In this document: one piece after another, positions 47,599 to 60,700 of the stretch
Position numbering within the stretch: position 1 is the stretch's first letter
Layout: the number at the start of each line of letters is the position of its first letter
Assembly (NCBI GenBank): GCA_043228905.1
Contig: JBHGNT010000015.1
Coordinates: forward strand, 18,042,001 to 18,106,000
Reading direction: 5' to 3'
Length of the DNA stretch: 64,000 nt
DNA from: Azolla caroliniana
Lineage: Eukaryota > Polypodiophyta
Made by a program: the position numbers and the translations under genes
Notes under the pieces: generated by a model
What the model was told of the DNA's origin: nothing
The model's input: the letters and a program-made list of their open reading frames with translations, nothing else
Database searches by the model: none

Positions 47599-50265
47599 TC
47601 AACCCCCATAAACAGGGTCATATATGTTGTCTGGTAAAGTTGCAACAAATCTTTCACTCAAAAGTAAAGCATGTTCAAAGGCTTTTTTACCAACACATAC
47701 ATTCCCTGAACTTTTACAGCCACTCAAAAGTGTGTGCCATATTTCTGGATTACAAGAGAAAGGCATTCTCTCGATCATTTCTATGGCACCCTGTATTTCT
47801 CCTGAACGGCAAAGAAGGTCAATCACACAACTATGATGTTCAAGACTTGGACTTATGCCATAGTCCTTGCTCATCGATTCAAAGTATGTTTGGCTTCTCT
47901 GAAATAGTAATACACGAGTGCATGTATTTAGAAGGATAATGAATGTGATTAAATCAGGCTTTGTATGATTAGCTATCATTTCATTGAATAGGGAGAAAAT
48001 ATTCTCGCTATCACCAATTTGGGCATATCCCGCAATCAATGCATTCCAAGAGGCCACATCTTTTACTGGGAGCCTGTTGAAAATTTGATTTGCAATGGTC
48101 AGACAACCACATTTCGCATACATGTCAATTAGAGTGTTAATGATAGCCACGTCACTTTCCACAAAACCTTTCTTCATTATTTCCATGTGTATGTTCTGGC
48201 CTTTTTCTATGGATCCTATACTGCAACAAGCTTTTAAACCTGAAAGATATGTAACTGCATCAGAAGAGATATTATCGAGTTTCATTCGTTCAAAACATCT
48301 TAGTGCTTCCTTATAATATCCATGTTCAACATATCCTGATATAAGAGCATTCCATGACACTATATCATGTTCTTGAAGCTTCTCAAACACATGTTGTGCT
48401 TTTGCAAGTGAGCCTCCTTTACTAAACAAATCAATCAAAGTACTTTGAAGGAAAGGATTCATGCACACACTTGTATTTGCAATATTATTATATATCTGCT
48501 GGCCCTTAAAAGTAGCTCCAATGCATGCACACGCTTTTAGGACACATGTCATAGCAATAGCATCTGGCATAAGCCCTTCAAATTGCATCTCTTCGAAACA
48601 TCTAAGAGCTTCCTTAGTATGACCATGCTCTGCATACCCTGCTATCAATGCATTCCACGATATTGTATCACGGATCAAAAGCTTATCAAACACTTCTTGT
48701 GCTCTTGTAAGTGAACCACATTTGACATACGTATCAACCAATGTGCTCACTACAATAGGATTTGATTCCAACAATCCCTCTATCTCAATCATAGCATGCA
48801 TTTCACTACCCTTATTCACATCTCCTACTATTCCACATGCTTTCAATATAGATACTGATGTGGCTCCATCGGGGTGGATGCCTTCAACTTGCATCTGCCT
48901 GAAATGCTCCAGTGCCTTCTCACAACAACCATGCCGAACACATCCTGTAATAAGAATATTCCACGAGACAGTGTCCCGCACCAAAAGTTTGTCGAAAATT
49001 TCATGTCCTTTAGCAAGCAAGCCACACTTGAAATACATATCAACCAAGATGTTGCTAAAGACAATATCCTTTTGGAGCAGCCCTTTTCGTTCGATCTCGG
49101 CATGTATTTCTATCCCCTTGTAAGGATCTTCCTCACTTCGACAAGCTTTTAAACCGCAAATGAATGTGACTCTATCTGGAAGAATTCCTTCATGTTGCAT
49201 TTCTTCATAACATTTCAATGCTTCTTCACCATATCCATACTCAACATACCCTGACATAAGGGAATTCCAAGATATTATATCTCTAACTAGAAGTGTATCA
49301 AATACTTCTTGTGCTTTTGAGACAAAACCACATTTTGCATACATATCCACCAACGCATTGCTGACAAAGCTATTGTTCTTCAGAAAACCTTTCCTTTCAA
49401 CTTCGATGTGTATATTGTGACCCTTCTCTCTCGCTCCTATTTCTCCACAAGCTTTCAAGCTATAAACATATGTGATAACATCTGGGTATACACCCTTCAC
49501 TTGCATCTTGTCAAAACACTTCAGAACCTCATTGCCCTGACCAAGCTCGGCATATCCACCGATCAGCGAGTTCCATGATATCACATTTGGTGCTGGAAGC
49601 TTTCTAAATATGTCTAGTGCCATAGCCATCCATCCCTTTTTAGCATACATATGAACCAAAGCATTGCCAACACATGCCTCTCTTTCCAATAACCCTAACC
49701 TTTCAACTTGCACGTGTATTTCTCGACCCTTGACTATACCTCCTATACCACAGCAAGCTTTCAAGCCACAAATAAAAGTGATTGCATTTGGAAAGAGACC
49801 TTCACCTTGCATTTGATCAAAACACTCGAGTGCTAATTCACCTTGTCCATGTGTTATATACCCTGTCATAAGTGTGTTCCATGACGCAATGTCTCGTTCG
49901 GGGAGGGAATCAAACACTTCTTGTGCAATGCCAAGCAATCCAACCTTAGTATACATATGAACTACACTATTTCCAACACTAAGGTCTTGTTGCAACAAAC
50001 CATTTCTTTTAACCTCTGCATGTATCTCTCGGCCTCTTTCAATAGCCCCCAGATTTCCACAAGCTTTCAAGCTCAAAACAAATGTGATAGCGTCAGGCAA
50101 AACACCCTCAATTTGCATGTTCTCCATACATGCGAGAACCTTTTCACAATGCCCATACTTAGTATAGACTCCAATGAGACGATTCCATGCAAAAATATTT
50201 CGAATTGGTATCTTTTCAAACACTTGCAGAGCTCCAGAAGAAGCAGAGCTGCATACAGAAGGCAT
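47599..50265 (-). CDS. PLS-class pentatricopeptide repeat protein, intronless
   Basis: 888 codons from the ATG at 50265. The sequence is a near-unbroken run of about eight P-L-S triplets with a period close to 101 residues. Each has NxLIxGYxxHGxxxxALxCF-type P motifs, DAITF..GLKACxxIGxxxKGxEIH L motifs and NxLVxMYxKCGxLxxAQEVF S motifs. The last part (NEMIANHTKPDLITFIILL, then YGISPSLEHHSCVIDLL, IWHTLLSGCKSSGNV) is the C-terminal S2/E1-type end. It lacks a complete E/E+ and any DYW deaminase domain, stopping at DPVYGG. Such proteins bind organellar RNA for editing, splicing or stability. The start is doubtful: an overlapping frame from ATG 50348 encodes KGIQFHTYFLGTGLVERALF, which reads like the preceding L/S motif. 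The gene probably carries a small frameshift near 50240 or is translated from the internal ATG. Confidence 0.88.
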   Translation of the reverse strand: MPSVCSSASSGALQVFEKIPIRNIFAWNRLIGVYTKYGHCEKVLACMENMQIEGVLPDAITFVLSLKACGNLGAIERGREIHAEVKRNGLLQQDLSVGNSVVHMYTKVGLLGIAQEVFDSLPERDIASWNTLMTGYITHGQGELALECFDQMQGEGLFPNAITFICGLKACCGIGGIVKGREIHVQVERLGLLEREACVGNALVHMYAKKGWMAMALDIFRKLPAPNVISWNSLIGGYAELGQGNEVLKCFDKMQVKGVYPDVITYVYSLKACGEIGAREKGHNIHIEVERKGFLKNNSFVSNALVDMYAKCGFVSKAQEVFDTLLVRDIISWNSLMSGYVEYGYGEEALKCYEEMQHEGILPDRVTFICGLKACRSEEDPYKGIEIHAEIERKGLLQKDIVFSNILVDMYFKCGLLAKGHEIFDKLLVRDTVSWNILITGCVRHGCCEKALEHFRQMQVEGIHPDGATSVSILKACGIVGDVNKGSEMHAMIEIEGLLESNPIVVSTLVDTYVKCGSLTRAQEVFDKLLIRDTISWNALIAGYAEHGHTKEALRCFEEMQFEGLMPDAIAMTCVLKACACIGATFKGQQIYNNIANTSVCMNPFLQSTLIDLFSKGGSLAKAQHVFEKLQEHDIVSWNALISGYVEHGYYKEALRCFERMKLDNISSDAVTYLSGLKACCSIGSIEKGQNIHMEIMKKGFVESDVAIINTLIDMYAKCGCLTIANQIFNRLPVKDVASWNALIAGYAQIGDSENIFSLFNEMIANHTKPDLITFIILLNTCTRVLLFQRSQTYFESMSKDYGISPSLEHHSCVIDLLCRSGEIQGAIEMIERMPFSCNPEIWHTLLSGCKSSGNVCVGKKAFEHALLLSERFVATLPDNIYDPVYGG

Positions 50266-50989
50266 ATCGATACAAACAGAGCTCTTTCAACAAGCCCTGT
50301 TCCAAGGAAGTATGTATGGAATTGGATGCCCTTCACAATCTCTTTCATGTCGGCAAAAAAAAGATCCTTTGATTAAAAGGCTATAAAATGCATATAAATT
50401 CTTGATTCAACGTTTTCTTTGGTGTAATCCATCGAATGATAGAGAACTAGGGCATGTTGTGAGATTCCACATTTTCACCATAGCCACCAGCCATGGGAAT
50501 GGAAACGGCAAGGTGAGATTTCTATGGGTTTTTTCTTAGACTGAGTTAATAAGAATCCATGGATAGCTTGAATCAAAGTGATCTCAATCTGAGATTGCAG
50601 TTGCAGACTGCAGTTGCATTCTCCTCATTAATGTGGAGAACAGGGCATGTGAGGAAACCTTCTCTTTTGGAGAGGCAACTTCTCTGGTTTTAATTTTACT
50701 GTATTTCCAGAACAAATGCCCCCCCATCCTCTCTACTTTACCATAATTCCAGAAAAATGCCCTCATACCCTCATGTTCCTCGAGCAGGCCGGAAACCCAG
50801 GACTAGCTTCTCACTTCTTGAAATGAACAAATGATATGAAATTATTCGATCCGTGAAATATCTTGAATCGTAGTCCTCTTCGGAAGTGTCCGGATCGGGA
50901 AGACTAATCCAGTAATAACTATTGCATGTCTTTCATTGAATGGTCTATTGTCCCTACGGGTGAAGGCTTGTCACGTAACAATTAGCAGC

Positions 50990-51490
50990 GGTTTTGTTCG
51001 GTTCGAGAGTGGTTAACTCAAACCGTTTAAACCCAGATCGTTTAGAAAATTTGAAACAAAAACCAAACCAAACCATGAAACCGTTTAAACCGAACCGTTA
51101 CAAAAAAAAATCAAGCTCAAACAAAATGGTTTTAGATATTTTTAAACCATTAAAACAATGGTTTCACGGTTCGGTCCAAATGGTTTTAGAGATTTTTAAA
51201 CCTTTAATCCGTTAAATTGTTAAAACCGCAGCTTCATGGTTCAGTTTTGGTTTTTGAGTTAGGTCAAAATTCAAATTTTCACATTTTTATTTTAAAATTT
51301 TCAATATTTCAGATTTGAATTTTTCAAAATTCACAATTTTTTCTTAAAATGTTCAAAAAAATATTTAAGAAAATGATCAAGTTTCAATCCCTAACTGTCA
51401 AATTGTTTATACCAGAAACCGTTAAGCCAATAAAGGCTCAAGTTGAACCATTTAAACCATTAAGCCACGGTTTCACATTTCAAGAACCAT
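50990..51490. repeat. Degenerate AAACCGTT/GGTTT-rich low-complexity repeat
   Basis: Short motifs such as CCGTTTAAACC, AACCATTAAA and GGTTTTAGA(T/G)ATTTTTAAACC recur in both orientations. For example, TGGTTTTAGATATTTTTAAA near 51126 recurs with one change near 51181. There is no coding content. Confidence 0.6.
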
Positions 51491-54392
51491 TGCCAATTGT
51501 TAGGTGTGTGCTTAATTGACAACATTCGTGTCGTGGGTTTTGAGCCCCATGTCTCATGTTCCTAAGGGTTTTTCAAGTCACCAACACAAAGAATTAGTGT
51601 GTGACCAAGGCTTGTTTGGTGAATTAATTTTCATTGTGCATTGAAGATTTATGGCGAGGGAGATCCTAATGGGGCGAAGCCGTAATGTTGAGTTTGCTAT
51701 CTGAGACTTGGCGATGATAGGTTATTGGTTTTGTGGATAGTTTTTTTATGCCAACGTGTTGTAATCATTTGGGGCCTTCGATTTGAATCCATTTATGTAA
51801 TCGATTTCAAGGCTCATTTCTCGTGCTTCTTTGCATTTCTTCACAAAGTCCACCAATTTCTCAACTAAAGAGAGGGAGTGAATTTTTTCAAAAACCCAAA
51901 AAGAAATGTCCATTCAAATTCGCGGCTAATGGCTAATGAAGACAAGTTATCATTTGGTAATCGTTCTAATTTGCTGCAAATTTATCACTAGTTTCAAATT
52001 AGCAATTAATCATCTTGATTTTATAGGTTTCATTTTTTAATATCAAAATTTCAAAAGTTGACTAAAAAGAAAATGAGTAAGCATTCTTTTTGGGGGCCAT
52101 GGTAATTTATAGTGGCATTTTGATAATCTGTCCTTATTGTTGCACGCATTCTTGGAATCTTGTTAATTGTTGAGGGACATTTTGGAAATACGACAAACAC
52201 TAGAGTTGCATCTTGATAATGTTGCCCTTACCTTATTGTAAAAATCAAATTGAGTTATCCCTATACTCAACTTGGCCCAAATTAATAAGTGTGTACACAA
52301 GAGAAAGCATTAAGTTAGAACTTCAATGTCCATCACGTGAATTCAAACCATTCAACTTGGTGCATGGTACCACTATCTTGAAATCAACATCGCAATCTTG
52401 CTACAAGACAATGTGATTGATAGCTAATGATACCCACAATGTATCCATGCATCGTAAAATACAGCTGCCCACCAACTCGTGGGTAACATCATATTGGATT
52501 GGACACTAACATCTGCAATTTATGTGCTCAATGATAACTCTTGGATGAGTTGTAGCCACCACTTACATGTGCTTCATCAATAAGATGGGGAAACATTAGC
52601 ACTTTCCACTCATTTGCATTTATTACAACCCACAAATCGGTATGGTATAAACATAGTGTATGGTAGGTCACCTTCTTCACATTGTAGCGGCCAGTTAAAA
52701 GGTGTTGCCAAACATAGAAGCAATGCAAAGAAGGGATGATGGTATGCATAGCTGTATTGATAATAAAATATCTGGACTAAAACTGAAAATTTGTAGTTCA
52801 TGTTTAAGATGCCCTCAAGCTTGGCAATATAGGTGAAGTTTTTCTCAAAAGAACTCGACTCATGCAGAAATTGCCCTTGTAAAATAGGAGGCTCAATAAC
52901 GTGGCAACATACCATTGTATATGTAGGATCCTACTTGCGACTTTATTAGATCCCATTATGCAATGATGGGATTTACGTGTTTTTAACCCATTATAACAAA
53001 ATTTGCGCACTAAACAATAATACGAAGGACAATTGTGCGCTTTAGAAAATCTTGTTTTTGAACAAAGTTCATATTTTGCAATCTTGTAGCCAAAAAGGCT
53101 ACTTCCAAACAATTAATCCTCATGTATGAGAATAGAACAGACACCTTAAAGATGATGTGATGTACAAAAAAGCGCAGCACTATTACTACGAAAGAACTTT
53201 ACACCTACATAAATAAAATCAAGACACTATCCACTTTTGAAGCTATGACAAGTTCTTAAATGCTAGATCGTTATCCAAACCAAGAGACATGTATCTTTTA
53301 ATATAACACGTGAATGTTTCGTTTCCATGGATTGATATTCACTATGAGCAATCCTAAGTTCACCCAACCTTTTCTAAGTCTTTATTAATTTCCTCACACG
53401 CCCATAATGTTTCGTTATTTGCACAAACACCCATGGCCAACAACCAAAACAATGTTGCCACTCAAATGGCACACATAATTGCTCTTCAAACAATTGACTT
53501 AAGCCATTTTGGTAAATAAATTTTCCCTATGGAAATCGCCAAAATACCCCTATCTTTTGAAAATGACCAGAATACCCTTTATATTTTAACTAGATAAAAT
53601 CAACCTCAAATAGTCTCACATGACCAATACAATCGATCTCGCACTCCACTTGACTCGCTTGACTCATTGAACAACACCACTAGTCATTTTTCCGAGCTCC
53701 GAAAAATACATCTCTACAGAACGATGAATCCGATCTGGCATTCATTCCATGTTATTTCAATCTTTTCAAGGTATTTTTGGTACATTTCCTGCAGTATATA
53801 TCAATACCTTGTTCAGGACTATATATATTATAGACATCTCAATGGAGTAGATAACTCTCATCTTGATGAGAAAAGTTTTAACAATGTTTCAAGTGAGGCA
53901 TAATCAAGACAAGTTTTGACTCGAATTGAAGACTGTCTATCAATATGCTCTGTTTTGGTGGATAATCCATTGTGTTTCATCCATCCTACAAGTATGGTAC
54001 ACCATCATCTTTCTGTATATACCTCAATCCTCACAAGATAGCACTGTTTCTTGTTCCAAAATATTCCTGGTTCTCTCCTTTGCTAAATTTAATACCCGCA
54101 TTCTGAGATCAAGCTTCATGCATTCACATTTTCACTCATGGGAGCTTCCAATTAGGATGATTTGGATTGAATGTGCACCATACTTCCCTTTGAGCACGCA
54201 TATATATTGTATTTATCTATAGTGGAAAGCTATAGGACATAACTGCAACGTAGAAACAGAAACAAGTATCAGATCTGAAATGCCATGATGGATTGGATTG
54301 AATGTAAAATAATGTGAAATTTTGCATCTGATGATCACTCTAATCTTATGAACAAAGATTATATGCTTTTACTTCACATTACATTGCACTTG
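51491..54392. other. Intergenic, no gene recognised
   Basis: AT-rich spacer between the PPR and CIP7-like genes. The short frames here have no recognisable motifs or splice context. Confidence 0.5.
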
Positions 54393-54693
54393 TCATTTTC
54401 CTTTGCCCAGAAAGTTTCGGAAGAATGAAAATGTTCGTCGGGCTGTAGAAACACAATCCAACCAACCAAAAGTTTGTGTTTAAAATGGATTCATGCTAAA
54501 GTTGAAGGATTGCAAATATTGATGCCAAATCTTACGATATCTTACCTTTTCCGGAGGAGCCTGAACTCTTTTGGGGATCTGAAGAACCACTTTCTGGATG
54601 CTTTGCTGCCCGAGATAAAGCAAAAAAAAAAGTAAGACAATATGAAACCAATATGTCTTTTATGCATTCTGATAGAAAAGTAAAGATATTTGA

Positions 54694-54729
<36 letters not shown>

Positions 54730-57700
54730 TGTATAATCTGACTTGTATGCAGAGGCTAAAACAAATTGCTTTTTAATGCAGATTATAAAAAGTGTCTGAA
54801 TCAAAAAGTAATTTGTTTTAGCTTTCTGCATACCTGACTTATATGCAGAAAGCTAAAACAAATTACTTTTTGTTACGACCCTAAGAGATTCATGCTTACA
54901 CCCTGGTTAGACAAAAACCCCCTTAAATCTTGATCGATATTTTACCTGGGTCTTTAACTCCATTTCTCATCAAAGACGAATCAGAATGCCATTTCTTGTC
55001 ATCTGACAGACTCCTATGCTTAGAAGATCTTCCATCCACTCTATCCCTCTCCATGTTTTCATTCCTTGTAGGGGTTGTTAAGGCTCGACTCTGTGGACTT
55101 CTTCTCCTAAATGACAGTAGACTTTTGAAACCCTTGTAATAGTGATCTTTCGTAGGTGTACTAATTTGGGCTGCAGAAGGAAGTGAAGACCTCCCTGAAG
55201 AACTCTTATGTTTTGTGTGATCTCCATTCAAACTTCCGATTGAGGAAGTTGTTGTTGGAAGAGTGATTAATGGCTCTTTATATGCCTCTGCATTCTGTGT
55301 ACAAACTTGATCAACTAAGGTTAAATTAGTCATGGCTCGATCAGCAGATGCCTTTCTGAAGGAATCTATCTTCTGCTTAGGCCCATCTGGATCTTTCACT
55401 ACAGAATGGATTACAGAAGACGACGCGTCAGGGTCCTCCTCCCCAATTCTAGAGTTAGACATGAGGATAGTATTTGAGAAAGAAAAAACTGGCTGAAAGG
55501 CATTCTTGATTGGATAATCCATTTCTCCTCCATGTGATCGGCTTGATTTGAAGGGTCTTGATTGTTCAGATACCCAAGGAATAGAATTGATTTGCTCCAC
55601 ACTTTTGTGGCGATTCCTATCTTGACTTGTTTCAGAATCAATATTTGGCTCTGAACTCTTTACCTCACCATTCACAGATTTGTGTGAGTCTAACACAAGC
55701 TGATGTGAGGTAGTATATGTTCCTCTAGAAGGAGAGAGAGACAGGGAGGCAGAGGGTGAGGGAGAGGGAGAGGGAGAGGGAGAAGAGTTATTTCTTCTTC
55801 CCTCTTCAGAGGCTTCTATTGAGTTTATGTCCTCTTTAACCAGTTCCTTTCTCATGATAATATCATTGCTTTGAGTCTTTTCTGATGAGTCCACATATGT
55901 TATCTCTGAAAGTGAAGCAGAAGACCTAATTCCTTTTAGTCCTACATAAGTTTCAGAAATTCCTCCTTCTCCAAAGGATTCTGTTTGGACACTTACATCT
56001 GGCTTAATCTTTATCCTGAGAACATTAATGTTGTTGCTGTCCTTTATTGTTGGAATAGGCAACTTATCCACTACAGTCAACTTTTGAGGGCTTGTAACGT
56101 TTACCACTTTGGCTCCAGATCTAGCACCATCACCCTTCTTAAGAAAATCTTTGCCTTCCACAAATGAAATTCCATTTGAATTTGGCGGTTTCAATGATAC
56201 TTCCTGCACCAATTTTGACAGAGATGTAACTTTCACATTTGTATCCAATAATGATGTCTTTACTCTGAGTTTTGCGCCAATGGTGTCTATGGAAGAAAGT
56301 GACACTTTTGGCAAAAGAAGTGAGCTTTGTCCCTTGAATCCGTTAGAGGTTGATACACTTTGCTTTGTAGCACTCCCTAAGGTTATCTGACCATCACTAA
56401 CATCAGAAACCATTGTTGTTATATCCTTCGCTAAATGTACCTTTGGGGGAACTTCAAGCTTAACCGTGTCGAGTGAAGAGCGAGATGCATTTCCAGGCTT
56501 CAAGCTTGTAAAAATCTCTGTTTGTCTCTGAGGATGATGATGGTGATCCATAATAGATGGTGAAGAACTCCGGACATGATTTCTAGTGAATCTGAAAGAT
56601 ATCTTTGATGTAACTTCATTAAATTCTAGCTCCTTTGGTTTGGGAGCAATTCTCTGTTGAAGTGATGGCATAGAATGGGAACCAAGCAGCGATGATGGCC
56701 TGGCTTTTTGAACCAATGACGATGATTTTATAAATGAACTCAGCTTTGATGTAGGAGGTGGAGAACTTGTAGATTTTCCTCTTGTGATGGAAGAATTCAC
56801 ATTTTTCCGAGCAGCTATTCTTTCCTGCCTCTGAGCTTTGAGCACGTCTAGTCTCTTCCTCTCTTCATGATCCTACAAAGAAAACAAAAATAAGAATTAG
56901 CTTCATGTTACTTCTAAAGTACGCATAACTCACCTCTCCTTTTGAGCCAGAAAAATAAATGGCCCTAATGTACAGCAACAAGTACGTACAAATTTGTGTG
57001 CATAATATACAGACATGCATGTATACATACATACTTGTTCAATGTTACAACTCAGAAGCAAATATCTATGATAAGCAACATAAAGAGAATGTACATAATA
57101 CATTCTCCCTAGAGTAGATGCCACTTCATAAAGAGATCAATCAAGGAACTATCAATTCTAACATGATGACCAAATTCAGGTATGATAAAGGCCACAGAGC
57201 ATTGTGTCTCAAAACAGTCGAAAATATAACACAAAGTTCAATTTGCAGTTTATGTATAATGTGTCTAATGGCCATAGAGAATCTTGGCTCAAAGACGCAT
57301 CTCAACTTTTAAATCAATTTCCACCAGGGTTTGTTTATGTGAATATCATAACAGAGAGAATTCCATCAGGTTACTGAGTAATTCCAGGATATCGATTAGC
57401 ATCAAATTTTCTTACTTCCCCAAATGCCTCGAAGTTTTCCATTGTTGGCCTCAAAATGCCCTTGGGTCAACCATGTCTCCAGCAATTATATCTGCTGTTT
57501 GAGCAATTACATGGTCGATTCATCCCCTTTTCCCCAATTATATGTGCTATTTCAGCCATTATCGAATCCCATTTTTCTCTTTTTTTTGTGGGTGGAGGTG
57601 AGGGAGAGGTGGTTTGACCCAGGGCATTTTGAGATATACTGAAAACTTAGGTGAAATGGGAAAATGAAGTCTCAGGGGTAACTTTAGAGGTTTTTCCCTT

Positions 57701-60700
57701 TACTTAAAATACAGACATGCTCCAAACACATCTATTTTCATTATCATTTTTATGGCCCTCCAAGTTCTTCATCGAACACTGAGAAATTTTTAAAAAACGT
57801 TCTCTGAACTCAGCTCACTCAGAAAAATGTAGCATGTTTTATTTACAGTAAAGGAGAAAAAAAAAACCTTCTCTTCTTTGCTCTTCTTCAAGGCTGCTTT
57901 GTACGCTCTTATTTCATCAGCACGTAGTTGTGCTTCCATTACATGAGTTGGTCTTTCAGCTCTTCTAACTCTACTTATATCACCTTTCCTCTTCTGTAAA
58001 ACCTCTTCCATTGCTTTCATCTTCCCGTCTCTTTCAACCCGCTTTGAGCTTCCAGAATGGCCCCTTAGTTTAGCTTCCCTTTTCTCATTATATTGATCGA
58101 GAAACTTTTTAACACGTTCCTGAGATGGTTCACAATGCCCATTCAAGTGTTTAGAAGATTGTGTTTGATAAGTAGGTTTTATAAGATCAACGTCAATCTT
58201 CATCACATCATTGACATGATCTGTAGATGAGCTATTCTTTTGCCTTCTTGGCATCATTAATAGGTCATCATGTTCTTGTTTGTCAGCCATTGAATTGACC
58301 ATCAGTGCTTTCCTTGACATCATGTCATAGATTTTACTACCTTGCATCTCAGATTCAATGAACATACTCTTTCTTTGGTCTTGCTCTTGATCTATAGGTT
58401 GCACACGGACAAATGACATGCCATCTAATGGCATTAGATCCTTTTCTATCTTTATTTTGCCAGGAATTGCTTCAGGTTCTTGAAATTCCAATCGTTTCTT
58501 CGACCTAATTCCAGGGCTATAATCGGTGTGTTGACCAAAAAGCAGGAAAGAGTTGTCAATGGTGGAGCTCATTTTGGATTTCTGATGCTCAGCATCGAGC
58601 ATTGGAGTAAATGAGACGGTATTTTCACTGTTGACTGACCTTCCGTTTTGGAGCAACGTTATACTCTCATCCACTTCCTTAATCTGTGAAACATGTCTAG
58701 TGGATCCAAAGCTTCTTAAGGTTTCTTGTTCTGACTGACTTAACTCACTGTGATCACCCTCTTCTCTTCTGAATCTATAGTTCTCTTCCTCCTTGTTCTT
58801 ATAATTCTTCCAGTTAGTGTGAATATTCAAATCTGCAGAATCAGCCCATCTCCTCCTTAAACCAGTGATCGATGTGTCCATAGATGAGTCCATTACATCA
58901 CTAGTCTCGTTATCATAGTCATCTCCCACTGACTCTTCATCAGTGACTATTTTACGTTGTCTCCGACGATTACCACTGGTATTCTTACAATTCACCATGC
59001 CTTCATGGTGTATACTTCTGTTGCCTATGCTCTCTCTCCCTCCAGGTGAAAAATACTTTATTTCATATGCATTTTGATAGGTTTGAATATCAGGAGAGAG
59101 CTGATTATGGGTGTCCATAAAATGGAATTTTGCAGCAACATCTGGGGGCGGAGACATATCAGAGAGAATATTGAAGCTTTCCTGACTACCTGGGCTGAAT
59201 CCATGCTGATGTACTTGAGACGGACTGGTGTTATTTGTAATAGTGTAAATATTAGGCCATTCTCTAGCAGTTGACCAATGGCAAACTTGGGTAGCAGGGC
59301 TTGAGTTAATATAGACTGGTAATTTCTGTTGATATTGTCTCTCTACACTAAAGGGATGGTCAGAGCTTCCAAAACCATCGTCAAGCTTCCACTCATCATG
59401 AGAAACACTTAGAAAACCAGGTTTAAGCTCAGTGTGACACTGTGATTCTGAACGGAGTTCATTTCCAGTAGTATGAGTTTCTACTTCACTTTCACAGTTT
59501 CGAATGGCTGTGCATCCTGTTTTGGCAACAGCCTCCACAAGGTCTTTATCTATTGACAACATATCATCAGAACAAAAACCAGGGATGTGCTGTTTCTGGC
59601 ATAAGGTCACAAACTTGATGCATGCTTCCCTGGAAGAAAACATATAGAAGTATTATTTTATGAATTAAAATGATAAATAGATAAATAGAAGTTAATTGAT
59701 GATTTCCACTTACTTCATTCGGATAGCTCGGAAGCATTCCGAAAACATGATTAATTGCATCAAATGGCTTAGCTCAAACCCTGCGGCCGTGGCACGAGCA
59801 AATGCCATTCCTTGTTCTTTCTGTAAGGCTGATCGACGAGCATTTAAGGCCCTTAATAATTGATCCCTGTGGCAAAAGTTAATAAGCATTACTTCCAAAA
59901 AAGGAAACACTTTTTAATTTATGTGATCCATAATTCATAGAAGCACATCTTTTATTGAGAACAACTATTAAAGCTCTTCATCAGAGATGGTAATTACAAA
60001 GTGTTCAAGCAACTGTTATAGTGTGTGATCTCAAATCATTCATAGACATAGCTTTCAAAAAAGAGCATACTTTGTGTTCTTTGCAGGTGTGGGTTCACTG
60101 CCATATTCTCGCCTGATCTGTGATTCAACCAAAAGCCTTCAGAGGTAGAAGATGTAATACAACAGAAGAAGCTCAGAACACATGAATTACACAGGTCAAT
60201 ATTAATTACATTAGCCATTATGAGCTACAAGGAAAGTGATGAGTACCATTTTTGAATATGGGCTCTTCTCTGTTGCTAATGCCAAATTCTCACCTGTAAA
60301 AAAGTATCTCGTCTGTGATTAAACCCTAACTATATGAATCTTTCCCTTCATTTTCTCTCAAGTTCTAGCAGTAATCGGGTCATTGTATGAAGACAACATC
60401 AGAATCTGATATGTAAAGATCATATCACGTACCATGTAAAGAACTTGATGGCGAATCAAACATAAATGCATCATCCTGAAAGTACATCCAGTTCCAGATC
60501 TTATTCATATATAAGTTATTTTTTCCATCAAGAATATCTGTTTTGTCTTTGAGAGATAGGAAAAGACATCAAGAAATCATACGCACTCTTGTTGGATCAA
60601 GGTTCTGCTTTCCGATTGTCTCTTCCAGTTGGATGAGCTCACATTCAATCGTATTCACTCTCTCGATTACCTCAGGTGTACTCACAAACCTAACGAACCT

